Assembly (NCBI GenBank): GCA_032988165.1
Contig: JANTQF010000094.1
Location: forward strand, 52,918-116,917
Source: Emmonsiellopsis sp. PD_33
Lineage: Eukaryota; Ascomycota; Eurotiomycetes; Onygenales; Ajellomycetaceae
Reading direction: 5' to 3'
Length of the DNA: 64,000 nt
Of this stretch, positions 1-12,117 are shown in pieces. Both the position numbers and the translations under genes were made by a program. Below the pieces are notes generated by a model that saw only the letters and a program-made list of their open reading frames with translations, did not search any database and was not told the DNA's origin. Positions within the stretch are counted from its first letter, which is position 1. Each line of letters starts with the position of its first letter.

Positions 1-239
1 AAATCATTAAAGTCTAATATATAATTATCTGAGAGTTCATCATCTTTCTTCTCATTCTCATTGCCTAACCCATCATCCCTCATATATACCTCATTACCTA
101 TATATATACTGGGAGGTGGGATGAACACCTTCTGCATCTAGCACTAATCACCCATATAATGGAGTATGATGGCTTGAATAGTTGATGATTGCAGGTGATT
201 TTAAAGGTATGCACAGATCTAATAGAAAATTAAGAATGT

Positions 240-3200
240 ATATTCTAGCTTTATTGTGTTACTCTGTATGATCAGGATGTCACATATAATATGAATGAGG
301 ATGGGAAACTGTGCTTGTCTCTATTTCTAGTAGTTGAGTAGTGATATATTTTTTACTAACTCTAAATAATAAATTAGAACTTAAGTTTAATATGATCAGA
401 AGGAGAAGAATATACCTTCATTAAGATATTACTTAATCTCTTATGGTAAGATTATAGGGGAAGAATGACTTTAACTAGATGACTCATATTTGTATTTGCA
501 ATGTTAATTTACATTATCTAAAATCTTCTTCAGTATGATATGCTCATACTTGTACTTCTGAACATTTCTATAGTCTTAAGGAGATAAACCTGCCATTAAT
601 TTCTGTGTCAGTTTGTCCTTATATAATTAATATACCTTCATAAAGACATTTAGGTATTCCTCATACCAGTCCACATTATTATCCAATTAGACACTATTAT
701 GGAACTTCAATGATTTGAGGCCTAGATGAAGACATATTACTATAGCATAGAGATAACTATGATTCTCATTAATCTTTAAGTAGTACTAGTGTAACTTGAT
801 TGTTGCATTCTGAATACTCTTTTGAAGTTAATCATGCTAGGCACAGTGCTTTCTAGAGAGAGTATATTTAGTGAATTCAAGGAGGTTGAAAAGATGATTA
901 TACATGTGAAATATATGAGGAAGAAAGAACTCCTTTTCCTGAAACAGGCCATTTATTAGACTTTTAAATACTAAATAGATATCCACAAGATAAGTAATCT
1001 ACTTTCACTTAGTAGCTGAGAAAGAGGAAAGATGATCTGCAAAATTATAATAAAGAATAAAGTAGTTCACAGTCTTTTAAAGCTTCAGCAGCTATTTCAA
1101 TAGAAGATATGTTAAGTCCCATTGTGTAGAATAATTAATTTGCACTGTGAGTGCTGTTGTGTGAGAGAACTTAAGCTAACATTTCTTAAAATAAGAGACT
1201 TATTATGAGAAGTAATGAATAAATTGAGTAAACTAATGGATCTTAATGAAAATGAAACAATTAGAAAGATCATTAGGTCTAGAGGTAAAACACTTTATAT
1301 CTTTTGTAAAGTACTACTAATATTTTCATTAAAAAAGTCATCATTCAGAGCAGGATCCAGTTCCTCCTGGGTATTTATATCAATCTATTGGAAGATGATA
1401 TCTAAATATAGTTGAAATATATATACCAGGCAAGAAATATACTGGTTTATCTCTAACTTCTGCAACTCTAAATTAGTGAATTGTGAGGTTAACTAGCTTG
1501 TTTACATTATCTGGAAGAGTGCCTGGGTGAGTATACTATTATTCCCTACATTATTAGTTGTATTAGCTAAGATCTGACCCCTAAGGTGATACTCATCTGT
1601 ATATTTCAACATGAGATTTATCAGCTCCTAACCAGTATGTAACTTATAAACATGCTTAAAACCAAGCAGCATATTCATGAGTTGTCAATCCTCAGAGATA
1701 AAATGATCAAATATCCCCATGAAGGAGAGGTTCCTGTAGGGTAAGATCTAGTAATTAACACTGATTGAGATCTATGAGGTTGGAGACAATTTCTCCAGCT
1801 AATCTATAATAATCTTCTATGAGTTTACAAGTAGATAGTTTGTAATGATTTGTTGAGTAAAGATCCCTAAGAATAGATTAAATGCTACCATCTGAATTAG
1901 CTGCTTGAACTCTGAATGATGAATAATATTAAATAGGGTCTAAATGATGATGATTATCTTAACCAGCTGAGTCAGAAGATTCTCCTTATTTAGAACTAAA
2001 TAGGTATTTACTTTCTAGCTAATAGTCAGTTAGAACCTTGATTTAATCATAAGAAATGAAAAAACTCACATCCTCCCAGACAAAGAACTCTATCATTTTA
2101 TGTTTATACTGTGACTTGCTCTGTTTCTAGATTTAAGTAGCATATTTCTTGAGATGGCAACTGAGGATCTTTATGCCATGATTTTTTAGAATTAAATTAG
2201 CTATGAGCTAGCTGCAATGTGCATACTGTGCCTTTAGAACCCCATTAGAATATATCATCATCTCATTGAATTCTCTTCATACCTGACTTATTTGCTGTGT
2301 TGATCCCCAGGCAGCCATCTTCTTAATAAGCTTAAGATAGATAATTGATCATTTTATAATCTTTTATTACTAAAGGAAATTCAGATGATTCTTCTCATTA
2401 AAAATAATATAATACTTGCTGTGATTCCTCCTGATGATAATGATCAGCTCAGACAGTGCTGTATTTAATTAGAATACATAATTATTAGCTGGTGAGCTAC
2501 TGAGATTAACAGTGTCAGTGTGAGCTAACTGGCCTGGAGCTACTAGGGGTATTTCCTATACTACTAAGCTTGGGGTAGATGGATCTGGTGATGATTAGTT
2601 CCTATCATTGGAGAAAACAGAGCTGAATGATGTGGGGAATGAAGGTATTATAGAGAGACTATTAAGATATTAAGGCTGATAAAGTTAGAAAGGAGTAAAA
2701 AAATAAAGGGATATTAATAAATTTAATTATAAGAGAAAATTGAACTTAGATTGAATTCATCAATTAAACTCATAAGAGTATTCTAGTATTTAAGAGGATA
2801 TTCTTTTTCTATTAGAGTACTTCAAGGGAAAAAATTTTTTATTGGGTTTTTCAAAAAAAAAGGAAAACATAAAGGAAAGGGAAAAGCAAGCAAATTGATC
2901 ACATTGCTGTTAATAAAATATATCATTTTTTTATTATTATACTGTGAACTAGATATAATTTGTCTGCAAAAGAATATCAAGTAAACTTTTAAAATTTAAA
3001 GAAATTAATCTGCATTGAGATTCAACCATTATTGAAGATTCTTTGTACTTGTAAAACAAACTATTAATAGTACTATTAAATCAAAGTTTAATAGTTAAAA
3101 AGCTACCTCATACCATGACCTATAAATAAGAAATCCTGATCTAATCCCCTAATCTAATCAATCCAATCACCCTATACATTATAATAAAGAAAAAACTGAA

Positions 3201-6200
3201 GTTAAAATCACTTTATTATCTTCTTACTAGTATCAGCCTTTAATTTTGTATTCATATGCATCTGAATTTGAAGGCTGATGAGGCTGCCCTCCTCATCATT
3301 ATTATTATTAATTATAGTTATGATGATCTCTATTGTATCTGAGGCTACAGTAGATCTCTTAGATCATTTATTGGAGAATATTTTTGGCTTTAGTTTAGCC
3401 CCTCCCTTGAGGAATACTAGCACTTTATGTTTGTGCAAGATATTCTTCAATATTTCCTCTGATGATTCTGTGTAAATATACAGCTTTAAGTATAGAATGA
3501 GGTTAGTGGTAATAACCTCAGAACTTAGCTGACTCTCATCAATTAAAATTACTGAGTTGCTAATTCTCCCTTCAATTACCTTTTGCATGTGTTAGATGTT
3601 GAGTGTAAATGCTTTAAGATCCTCAGCTAAATTCTTAGTAGAGATAATCTAACTGGCATTTAATAATATTACAGTATATTTTTAGATGTCCTTAAAGATC
3701 TCATTGAGCTAGTTCTAAACAAGAGAGTATGAGCATTTAGCATCTAGTATTAGATATCAAATTGAACTAAAGTTCAATTTAAAATATGATTATATTTCAC
3801 TGTCACTTACCTATAAAGTGAAGGTCAACCCTGACATCTACTTTATTAGAACTACCTTTAAGAAGCTATTACATAAGATATTGATGACTAGCTGCTTAAG
3901 TTATTGATATTTAAATAGTGATCTAAAGATAGTAGCCTCAGTTCTCAATGTGTCCTTCACCTGGAGATTTATAAGCTATGGATATTTATAGAGCTTATAA
4001 TTAGTAGCATATTAGATGTCTGCCACTTAAACACCTTAGAGGGTAATTAGCTTTATATTCTTCTATTCCTAGTTAGCATTTTATGATCAGTTATATGAAC
4101 TTTATTTATAGATGTATCAGCATGTCCTCCTCATTGAAAATTATCATACATCTCTTGAAGAGATGTATTCTTACCTCTTTGCAAAGAGAGAGAACTTGTC
4201 TTCAGTAGAGATGGTTAAATTTAGAGTGATATGTAATAACCTCAACATGATTAGTTGGATAATCCTTCTAGATAATCTTGCCTTTTAGCACATCAAACTG
4301 TGATCTATCAGTATTGAAATGTTGAATCAAAGTTCAATGCAACTTACCTAATCTCTAAATATTGATGTTGAAAATGCTTGTGCCTGCTCTGAGATATAAT
4401 CCTATAGATTAGTTATTAAAGACACTATGTGCTTATATCTCTTATTATCTTCATTGTCTATAATCTCACTGATCATATAGGACTACTAGAATGTATGATA
4501 CTTCTTTATGGAGTTTATAGGGATTATCTAACTGAGCTTGACCCAGAAGATAATATAGGCCAGAATTTTCTTTAATGATTCTAACACCTAAGTCTGGTAC
4601 TTACTTATTGCTGGCTATATTTTAATTGCCTTGACAGATCTGCATACTGTCCTCAGATAGTCAAATGCTGCCTGATACTTCACATCTGGGAGTCTCACAA
4701 GAAATCTGGGTTGTTATGTGATATAGGTTTTTCCTTTATATTTATAGAAAGAATTCATGTGAGATAGAATCATCTCTTTAAACTCCTACTAGAAATACTT
4801 TTCATCAATGAATAGATTGCTCTTGAGGATCCTGATGATGAGATCATTACTATCTAGGAAAAATAGAGGGTGGAGGATATTATTATGAGCTGACATACTA
4901 AAAGAAACTAGCTGTTTAATATCTAGAGTGAGAACCTTTAGTAGTGACTCTTTGAATGTCAGGTGAAAGTAAAGAAAGTGGTGATGGAATATTAGTGCCT
5001 AAATCTAACTTAAATTCAATTTTAATGTTTATAAATTCTGGGTAGAATGAATTGACTCATTTTATCTATCTTTACTCTGACAATTTTGTCTGCTGAGCTG
5101 ATGGTAAAAGTCTTACAGCTATAGAATATTAACATATATATAGTAAATACTTTTTATATTATCTTATTGTGCAGAATAGTAGTTCAGTGACCACTATTCT
5201 CAATATTCACCCTAAACATGTGGGTGATTTACTACTTGAGAGTAATTTCATTTTTGAAGAGATTTACTCATTTCCAATTACTCTTTGCATTTAATGTACT
5301 TATAATTTCATAAAAGCTATTATTATTATTATTAACTTTATAAACATCATATTTATTTGCATGTAAAGAGTCTAGTGCATCAGCATTATTATATAGTAAA
5401 GTGTGATCATAGATTTCAACAGCTTACATGTATGAACACTGAAAAGTACAATGATTAGTATTAAACCTAGATTCAATTTGCACTAATAGGGTAGACTTAT
5501 ATCTTTACTGGATAGTCCCTAATTGTACTTGATCAGTGCAGCATGTTGGTACTGCTCTGCCTTGAGGATAGAGGAAGTAGAGTTAATTTTTTAATTAATA
5601 TTAAAAACCACAAGTTTATTGATGTCTCAGAGGCTGAAGTTCTGCAGATTTATAATAATATACTCATATTGAGGATCATCTTTATACTTCTTCTCATACA
5701 TCTTAAAGTAAAATTTAAAGTCTGACTGTAGTAAGGTTACTTTCATGTGTGTATTGATCCCATACTGCTCAATATCCTTCATTTTAAATGACAAAACAAG
5801 TTTTTTTATGTGATTCTCCCTGAGATCTTGATTGTAGGCTCTATATGATTATTCAGTATTGAGGCCCTGAATGTCTATCATAATGATGTCTAGTAATATG
5901 TGATTAATGTAGTATTTATATTTACTTACCTTAAATAGAACCTCATTTTCTACTAGGCCAGGAGAATCTTCATCTGACAGATTTGTTATTATAGATATGT
6001 ATTGGAACTAAATATATTAGCATTACTAAGGTTAATAAGTACACATATTTATATATGCAATTTGAAGTGTATATATAGATTGAACTTAAGTTCAATTTAA
6101 ACTTACTAAAAAGTAAAGGATGTTGAATTTAATGTAGTGCAATCTGGAAAACTATGAAATAAAAAGAAAATGGAAGTTAGGAGATCTGAATGAGTGTAGT

Positions 6201-6260
6201 TGCTAAGAAAGGAAAAAAATAGTAGGGAGGAAGATAAACTGCCCTTATATAAAACTAAGA
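240..6260 (-). pseudogene. Very long decayed multi-exon gene with a possible ParB-like (GQHR-type) motif
   Basis: Read on the minus strand, long stretches make protein-like sequence interrupted by scattered stops. Examples are around 6,000-5,550, 4,900-4,400, 3,600-3,370 and 1,450-1,050. Near 5,545-5,500 the frame reads ILKAEQYQHAALIKYN. Undoing simple C-to-T changes at CpG and CpA would give a GQHR-x-AAL core, as in ParB/sulfiredoxin-like nuclease domains. Candidate introns have GTAAGT donors and CTAAT branch sites: about 6,107-6,010, 5,488-5,443, 4,348-4,285 and 3,811-3,745. If continuous, the product would exceed 1,500 residues. I do not recognise the whole family; it behaves like a mobile-element or repeated-family gene. 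The domain assignment is inference, and the limits are approximate. Confidence 0.4.
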
Positions 6261-8243
6261 TACTTAGTGTGATTCAGTCCATAATGTGGTTCACTCCAGA
6301 AACTACTATTATAATGATTGGGAAGGTAATAAGATAGATAAACACCATCTATAAACTATCATGATTGCCTTATTATTAATACCTCTCTTACAGTATATAG
6401 AATCCAACTGATTTATTTATAGCATCTTTCTTTTTTAGTAAGTTTCATGATCAAACCTAGGTTTATTCCTGTTCAACTTGGATTTATATTTAGATATCAG
6501 TTTGTCTCTCTCATTGATGCATTCTGATTGAATTGTGGTGATAGATATATATATATATATCTCTGGGTAATGCTGACTATTATTTATCACCACTAATATT
6601 CTCACCTTCTCTATATGAAGTGCAATTCTTAATACAAATTACTCTAATACAAGAACATTTATATCTATAATATAGCTTGTCAAATAATATTATCATCTAC
6701 CTCATACTCTTTGTCTTTGATAATTGATATACTCCCATTCAACAATGATATCAATGGATGTTACTTGTTATCTCTAAATCCTTCTTCTCTTATTTATATT
6801 AGTATGAAAAACACTGGGTCTCCTACATAATCATTCTTTGTTTATTTAAACTTAAGTTCAATTTATTGGTTGGAATTTTCCAGGCTTTTATTGATTAGTA
6901 GAAGATTATGAATGATTAACTATTACCACTAATTATATTATTATAAAGGCTGCTTTATAGGTGTGGCTTGCATGCTACATAATGAATCCTAATTCATTGT
7001 GATGATCTTATATGACTCTCTCTGTAAAAGAGCTCCTACATTATAATACTTATTTGCCTAGTCCTCTTCAGTCTGAACTGAAATTTCATCTATCTACCTA
7101 CTAAGATTAAATAATAACACTATTTTCTTTTTAATCTGAAATCATTCATTCTTCATCCTTCTCTCTTCTTTACTAATAGGTAGTATCTACCTTGCACCTC
7201 TGGACTCTCTATTAGCATGGAAACCCCAAATACCCTACTTAGCTAATATGAGTGTACTGAGGAGGAGTGGTTCCACTATCAGGCCTTTAATAGCATGAGA
7301 AATGCAAATATAGAAGGTACTACTATATATACATCTAGTTTGATTTTACTTGCTAATGTAAGAATAGAATATGACTGTAGTTCTGATTATAGAGCTTGCA
7401 TGATTAAATGAAAGATTCTATATTGATACTACCAGTTAATGGAGCTTAATATTATGCTTGCCTTTACTTTGCATCATCAAGTAAAATACACATAAGAACT
7501 GGAGCAAGTAATTAATGTGTATGAGTATATGTTTATCTACATTAACTCTTATTATTTAATGGCATTACTAATTGATAAATAATATAAAGTATTAATATAA
7601 ATAAAATACATTCTTTCTAAAGCCTTGATAGTGTTTCTATACTCTAGTTTCCCACTTTTATTAGTTCTTCTATGATCTGAGTCAGATTATTGATGGCTAA
7701 TATGCATTTCTGTGATTTCATGAGATAAAATAAAGAATAATGAATCACAACTTCTTCAAGAATGCTTCTATGACCATGAATTGTATTTATCAGGTAGGCA
7801 AGAAGGTAGTCAAGTTCTTATGGGCTAATAATGAGATGAACCTCCTATTTTACATTAAATGCCCAGGCTAATATAATGTGAAGGTTATGATAATCATCAT
7901 CTTAGATGCATGGAATAGAATGGAGTAGTAAAAAAAGAAATAATAGCTAATTTAGTTAGTATCTCTAGTTATAACTTATATTTTAACCTTAGATGAGTCT
8001 TTAAATGAAGAGTTTCAAGAATTAGGTAAGCTATCAGATGATGAGTCATGATACCCTTCAAGAACACATAATTGAGATGAATACAGGTAAGGCTATTCCT
8101 TATTTAGGGTTAAGAATAAATATATTGAGAAGATCAAGAATGAGGGGATGACCATGTATTTCAAATTAATATCTGATATTCCAAATTCAGTCTTTTCTTA
8201 GTGGTTATAACTAATGTCTTTATTAGTTTGAACCTAGATTGAA
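2740..8243. repeat. Dispersed 16-bp palindrome, nine copies
   Basis: A palindrome close to TTGAACYTARGTTCAA recurs at about 2,740, 3,762, 4,322, 5,004, 5,461, 6,080, 6,451, 6,846 and 8,228. The copy at 6,080-6,095 is perfect. Copies at 2,740 and 8,228 share a longer flank reading GAATTCAATCTARGTTCAA on the minus strand. At least five copies lie between a minus-strand splice donor (GTAAGT-like) and a CTAAT-type branch site. I did not see the motif elsewhere in the window. Confidence 0.65.
6950..8060 (+). repeat. Direct-repeat unit, copy 1 (decayed coding unit)
   Basis: This stretch matches 8,380-9,690 in the same order and orientation, with extensive C/T and G/A differences. Matching blocks include 6,960-7,130 with 8,385-8,565, 7,250-7,430 with 8,890-9,060, 7,790-7,900 with 9,425-9,560, and 7,990-8,050 with 9,625-9,690. 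Plus-strand frames keep similar residues, for example EEWFHYQAFNSM here against EDWFHHQLFNSM in copy 2, so the unit was protein-coding. I do not recognise the family. Confidence 0.6.
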
Positions 8244-8379
8244 TTCATTGATTAGAATCTTTAGTAATCATTATGATTTATAGAAGTTAATACTTTCTTA
8301 CCTGCTTTATAGAGTAGATAAAGCAACATCCTGCAATGTGATTTGGAGGGTAAGGCCTAAGCATAATGAATAATAGTAT

Positions 8380-9690
8380 GATAAAGTTTGCTTTTTAGTT
8401 GTGGCTTGCATATATCACAATAAACCTCAGTTCATTGTGATGATCTCATATAATTTAACCTCTAAATATAATATTATATTATGATGCTTATTTGCTCAGC
8501 CTTTCTCTATCTGAATTGAAATTTCAGCAAGCATTCAGCTACTATAATTAAATAATAACAGTCTTTCTCTGATGTTTCAGAACATCAATGTCTTTTGAGT
8601 CTATCTCCTAATACTATCTCTAAACCCTGTCTTTCAAGCCTATCTTTTAACTCTATCTTCCAACCCTGTTCATCATTGTGGACATGGAGTCCTCTCCCCA
8701 TCCTGTAACTATTACTACTAATAAGGAAAGCTCCCCCCATTCTGTGACTATTACTATCAATGAGGAAAGCTCTCTCCATCCTATAACTATTACTATTAAT
8801 GAGGAAAGCTCCCCCTATTCTATAACTATTACTACTAATAAGGGAAACCTACTCAATCTATCATCTTAATGTGGAGATTACACTATTAATGAGGACTGGT
8901 TCCATCATCAACTCTTCAATTCCATGTGAAAGGCAGATATTGAAGGTACTACTTTATGTGCTTGTCATATCATATTACTTGCTAATAAGAGTATAGAACA
9001 TGACTGTGGTCTTAATTGTAAGACTTGTATGATTAAATGAGAGATTTTATTCTACTATTATTAGACTACTGAATTGAACATTGTTTTTATATTTATTCTA
9101 TTTGAGCAGAGCAAATACATCTAAGGTCTGGAGAACTGTATTTACAGACATGAAAGTATATTTCTCTTTATATATAATGTTTATTTACTGATAATACTGA
9201 TTTATAATCCAGTTTCTTATATTATCTATAATAACATCAAATCTTCATATCTAACTCACATTCCTGATTCTCTCTATATGAGCTCATTGAACTGCTTCTG
9301 TGACTTCAGCCAGTCTCTTAGGGTAATGATTGGAAAATAGCATGATATATTCTCAAAGTTTCATAACTTAAGAGAGAGAATGAGCTATAAAGGAGCTTTT
9401 AGAGATTATACTACTATAATGAATATAATCCATTAAATTGGCAAGAAGGCACTTAAGTTTCTATAAACTCCTAATAATATCAACCTTCCCTTCTACATTT
9501 AATGGCCCAGTTAATATAATATGAATGGACCTGTCTTCATGGCCCCAGTTAAATGTGACTGAGTGGAAAAGAAAAAGTTAGCTCAATAGGAATCTGATTT
9601 ATACAGTCCACTAGATTAAGATTCAGCATTATATGAGTCTTCAGATGAGGATTTTCATGAGTTAGATGAACATTCAGATAATAAGAGTTA
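8380..9690 (+). repeat. Direct-repeat unit, copy 2, with an internal minisatellite
   Basis: This is the partner of 6,950-8,060. Relative spacing grows from about 1.43 kb to 1.63 kb along the unit. Part of that difference lies at 8,570-8,870, where this copy carries an in-frame minisatellite. The reading frame ends in an acidic stretch (ESSDEDFHELDEHSD) that corresponds to ESLNEEFQELGKLSD in copy 1. Conservation of acidic character despite decay supports the plus strand as coding. Confidence 0.55.
8687..8842 (+). repeat. 39-bp minisatellite, four copies (13-residue repeat)
   Basis: Four tandem 39-bp units lie without gaps. Each keeps one plus-strand frame and encodes variants of ESSPHSVTITINE. 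A short open frame runs through all four copies (8,678-8,869). It lies inside the decayed direct-repeat copy 2, so whether it is expressed is doubtful. Confidence 0.8.
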
Positions 9691-10134
9691 TAATGTTTTT
9701 GAAATCTATGAGCAAGTTGAAAATTGAAAGGGCTATTCTTTAACTAGATTATCAGAACTCTTTGACTGAGAAGATCAATGTGTGTGTTGAAGGTTCAGAG
9801 TACTCATTCATATAGAAGTAGGTGAGTTGGTATTACAATTAGAGGTAAAATAAATAAATGTAAATAGGCTTATTATTTTCAGTTATCTCTTACATAGTAT
9901 TTTTAATTATCTTATATGTAGTGTTTTCAGTTATCTCCTAGATAGTTAAAATTAAACTTATGTTGATTTTATACATCTTTATTTATATGAATATTTTACT
10001 AAATTCAATACATATCTATATTGTATGACATGTTCTGCAAAATTGTGCATATACCTTCTGAAATATGCAGGTATAAATATCCATTTTGAATAAATTTAGT
10101 GATTGAATCCACACTAGTTCTTTAAGGTGACCTA

Positions 10135-10260
10135 CAGTGGGTCAAATGGGTTGCCCCATTCTAACCTACTAACCTAACTTTTCAGGTTTAGCTAAACACA
10201 CCCAACCTGTGAACCTGTTCAGGCAGGCACCTGAGGCAGTTTTTCAACCTAAACTCAAAA
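10135..10260. mobile_element. Possible hAT-type terminus (CAGTGGG...)
   Basis: CAGTGGGTCAAATGGG begins at 10,135 and is followed by several ACC/CCAACCTG motifs, which resembles terminal and subterminal sequence of fungal hAT elements. I could not find the opposite terminus or an 8-bp duplication, so the call is weak. Confidence 0.25.
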
Positions 10261-10269
10261 AAAAACAAT

Positions 10270-10660
10270 ACTATTAGAATCCTACTGAGTAATAATATAT
10301 TTAATTTTTTTATTCATTATATTCAGCTTCTTCAGTGCTCTGAATACTAATAAGGCTTCAAAAGTTATATTAAATTTATTCTTTACAAACTCAATAGTCT
10401 CATTTAGATATACTGTTGGATACTCAGCAAAGAAGTCCTCTAACTCTCAGAGTACATTCTGAGTCACTTTTGACAGCCTTCCTTGAATTACTCTATATCC
10501 TCTGGGTGTTTTAAAAACACACTGATTCCATTAAATTCAATATATAGTTACCAGGTGAACTAACTACATACAGATAATTGAAGCTGATAAGTTCCCAGCC
10601 TCTAATAGCTGTATAATTCAATTAACAGTCAATTTGTCAAGGGGGGTAGGCATTCTAATG
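10270..10660 (-). pseudogene. Tc1/mariner-type transposase N-terminal fragment
   Basis: On the minus strand a frame with a few stops gives two helix-turn-helix-like parts joined by a short linker. The first part includes IIQLLEAGNLSAS. The second includes ELEDFFAEYPTVYLNETIEF followed by FRALKKLN. This order (HTH, linker, second HTH with the 'YPTxYLDE' pattern) is what fungal Tc1/mariner transposases show before the DDE catalytic domain. The catalytic part is missing: the frame dissolves near an A-run at about 10,258-10,266. It is a decayed, truncated copy. Confidence 0.5.
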
Positions 10661-11247
10661 GAATCTGATGAATTTGACACAAAAATCAGGATTGAATGGT
10701 GTTTTTTGAGCAGGTAGGAGGCATTGTTGATTTTTTTGTCTCTATTTTCTATACTAGGCAGGAATGACATGTGTTTTTTTAGTGTGTGTTTCCATCAAGG
10801 GCTGAATCATGTGACTTTCACATGGTTTTTACAAGGCATAATAGTTGATGCTGGAATATCATATTTTGAAACTTTTTATACCCAATGATTTTATCAACAT
10901 GAACAGGCCCATCAATATGAATACAGAAATAAAAATTCCAAACCAGAATATGCGCGCGAATCACTGGGAGAAACTTTTAAGAAAAGAACACAACTCTGAA
11001 TCTCAACATGGGCATGATTGGGTAGAAGTAGAGGCATCAGTCAGACAACAAGAATCCAAAATATATGAAAATAACAAGAATCCAAGTAAAGGGAAGCAGA
11101 CAAACACCAAATACAATGCAGACCAGAGGCTGGGCAAGTAATAACAAAATAAAAATCAACACAGAGAATGACAATGAGTAATTCAGGCAAGGGGAAACAG
11201 ACAAGTACTGATTCAAACTAGATGCCACACAAGCAAACAGCAGACGA

Positions 11248-11288
11248 AAAAACCAAAAAAAAGAAAAAAGAAAAAAGAAAAAAGAAAT
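11248..11288. repeat. A-rich microsatellite (GAAAAAA units)
   Basis: An A-rich run with repeated GAAAAAA units sits at the junction between the decayed AT-rich block and the normal-composition island. Short frames across it are low-complexity artefacts. Confidence 0.8.
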
Positions 11289-11417
11289 CAACAGCCCGCC
11301 ACTAGCATTAACTTAATTGACCATCTCCTCCGTGCAACCATCATCAGCGACGAACTCCAGAAAAGACGGCTTCAGTGCGGATTGTTGGCGTTGCTTACCT
11401 GACTCTCGTGCTCCCTA

Positions 11418-12071
11418 TCACACCATATAGGCGTTGCTGTAGCATTCTGCAACCGCACGTATTGTTTCCGGGGATGCTGGGGCTTGTGCCTCTACCCGCG
11501 CCAGTATCTGTGCCAGTGTCCGTGCCCGTTCCAGTGTCTTTTGCAGCGTTACCGCATGTGATGGTGGTGGGAAAGTACCTGGTGGGCAGAGCCGTGCCAG
11601 TGTGGCAGCCATTGGCCTTGGCTGTGCTGGTGCCGGTGCCTGTTGTGGGGCTTCTTCTGGCGCCGATATTGGTGCTGGCTCTGGGGATGGTGCTGGAGTT
11701 GGGGATGGTGGTGGAGTCGGAGACAGTGGTAGAGTCGGAGATGGTGGTGGAGTTGGAGATGGTGGTGGTGTCGGCAGTTGTACTTGTGCTAGCACCTGTG
11801 GCTGTGCCGGTGTCCGTGCCGGGACGTGTTCTAGGGCCGGTGCTGGAGTTGGTGTCGCTGTCGGTCCTGGTGATAATGCCGGCGCTGTTGTTGGTAGCGG
11901 CACCGTTGAGGGCACTGGAAGATATGCCAGGGCTAGAGGTTGTGGCGGGATTATTTGTACCGCGGGGTTCCCGATGACCTCGCTATAAGAAACTTGCTCG
12001 TACTTCTTCTTCCGTGCGCCACGCTTGCGGTCAGGGGAAATCTCCGCAGGATCAAGGCCTTGGGGACGCAT
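11418..12071 (-). CDS. Hypothetical proline-rich protein (217 aa)
   Basis: An uninterrupted 217-residue frame begins with MRPQGLDPAEISPDRKRGARKKK, a basic start, and continues into a long Pro/Thr/Ser/Ala tract with repeated PTPPPSP-type units in the middle third. It ends with a short less-biased region (TLERARTLAQILARVEAQAP) that could be helical. There is no signal peptide or membrane segment. Plus-strand frames over the same DNA are unnaturally Val/Leu- or Gly-rich and look like shadows. Low-complexity DNA can keep open frames by chance and I recognise no family, so expression is uncertain. Composition is normal, with CpG present, unlike the blocks on either side. Confidence 0.35.
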   Translation of the reverse strand: MRPQGLDPAEISPDRKRGARKKKYEQVSYSEVIGNPAVQIIPPQPLALAYLPVPSTVPLPTTAPALSPGPTATPTPAPALEHVPARTPAQPQVLAQVQLPTPPPSPTPPPSPTLPLSPTPPPSPTPAPSPEPAPISAPEEAPQQAPAPAQPRPMAATLARLCPPGTFPPPSHAVTLQKTLERARTLAQILARVEAQAPASPETIRAVAECYSNAYMV

Positions 12072-12117
12072 GCTTGATGATGTTAGGGAGCTTCTCCTGA
12101 GTTGTATAAAAGGGGTT

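Larger units (their letters stand above)
1..10900. other. AT-rich, CpG-free decayed repeat block
   Basis: By eye I find no CpG until about position 10,951, where normal composition resumes. Reading frames are recognisable over long stretches but are broken by TAA, TAG and TGA. This is the signature of C-to-T decay on both strands (RIP or methylation-driven) acting on repeated DNA. The block runs off the left edge. It holds a long minus-strand gene ruin, a duplicated plus-strand unit and a Tc1/mariner fragment, listed separately. I see no intact gene in it. Confidence 0.85.

Noticed and set aside
11375..11988. Long plus-strand frames (Val/Leu-rich, Gly-rich) opposite the proline-rich ORF
   Set aside because: Composition is implausible and explained as antisense readings of a Pro-codon tract.
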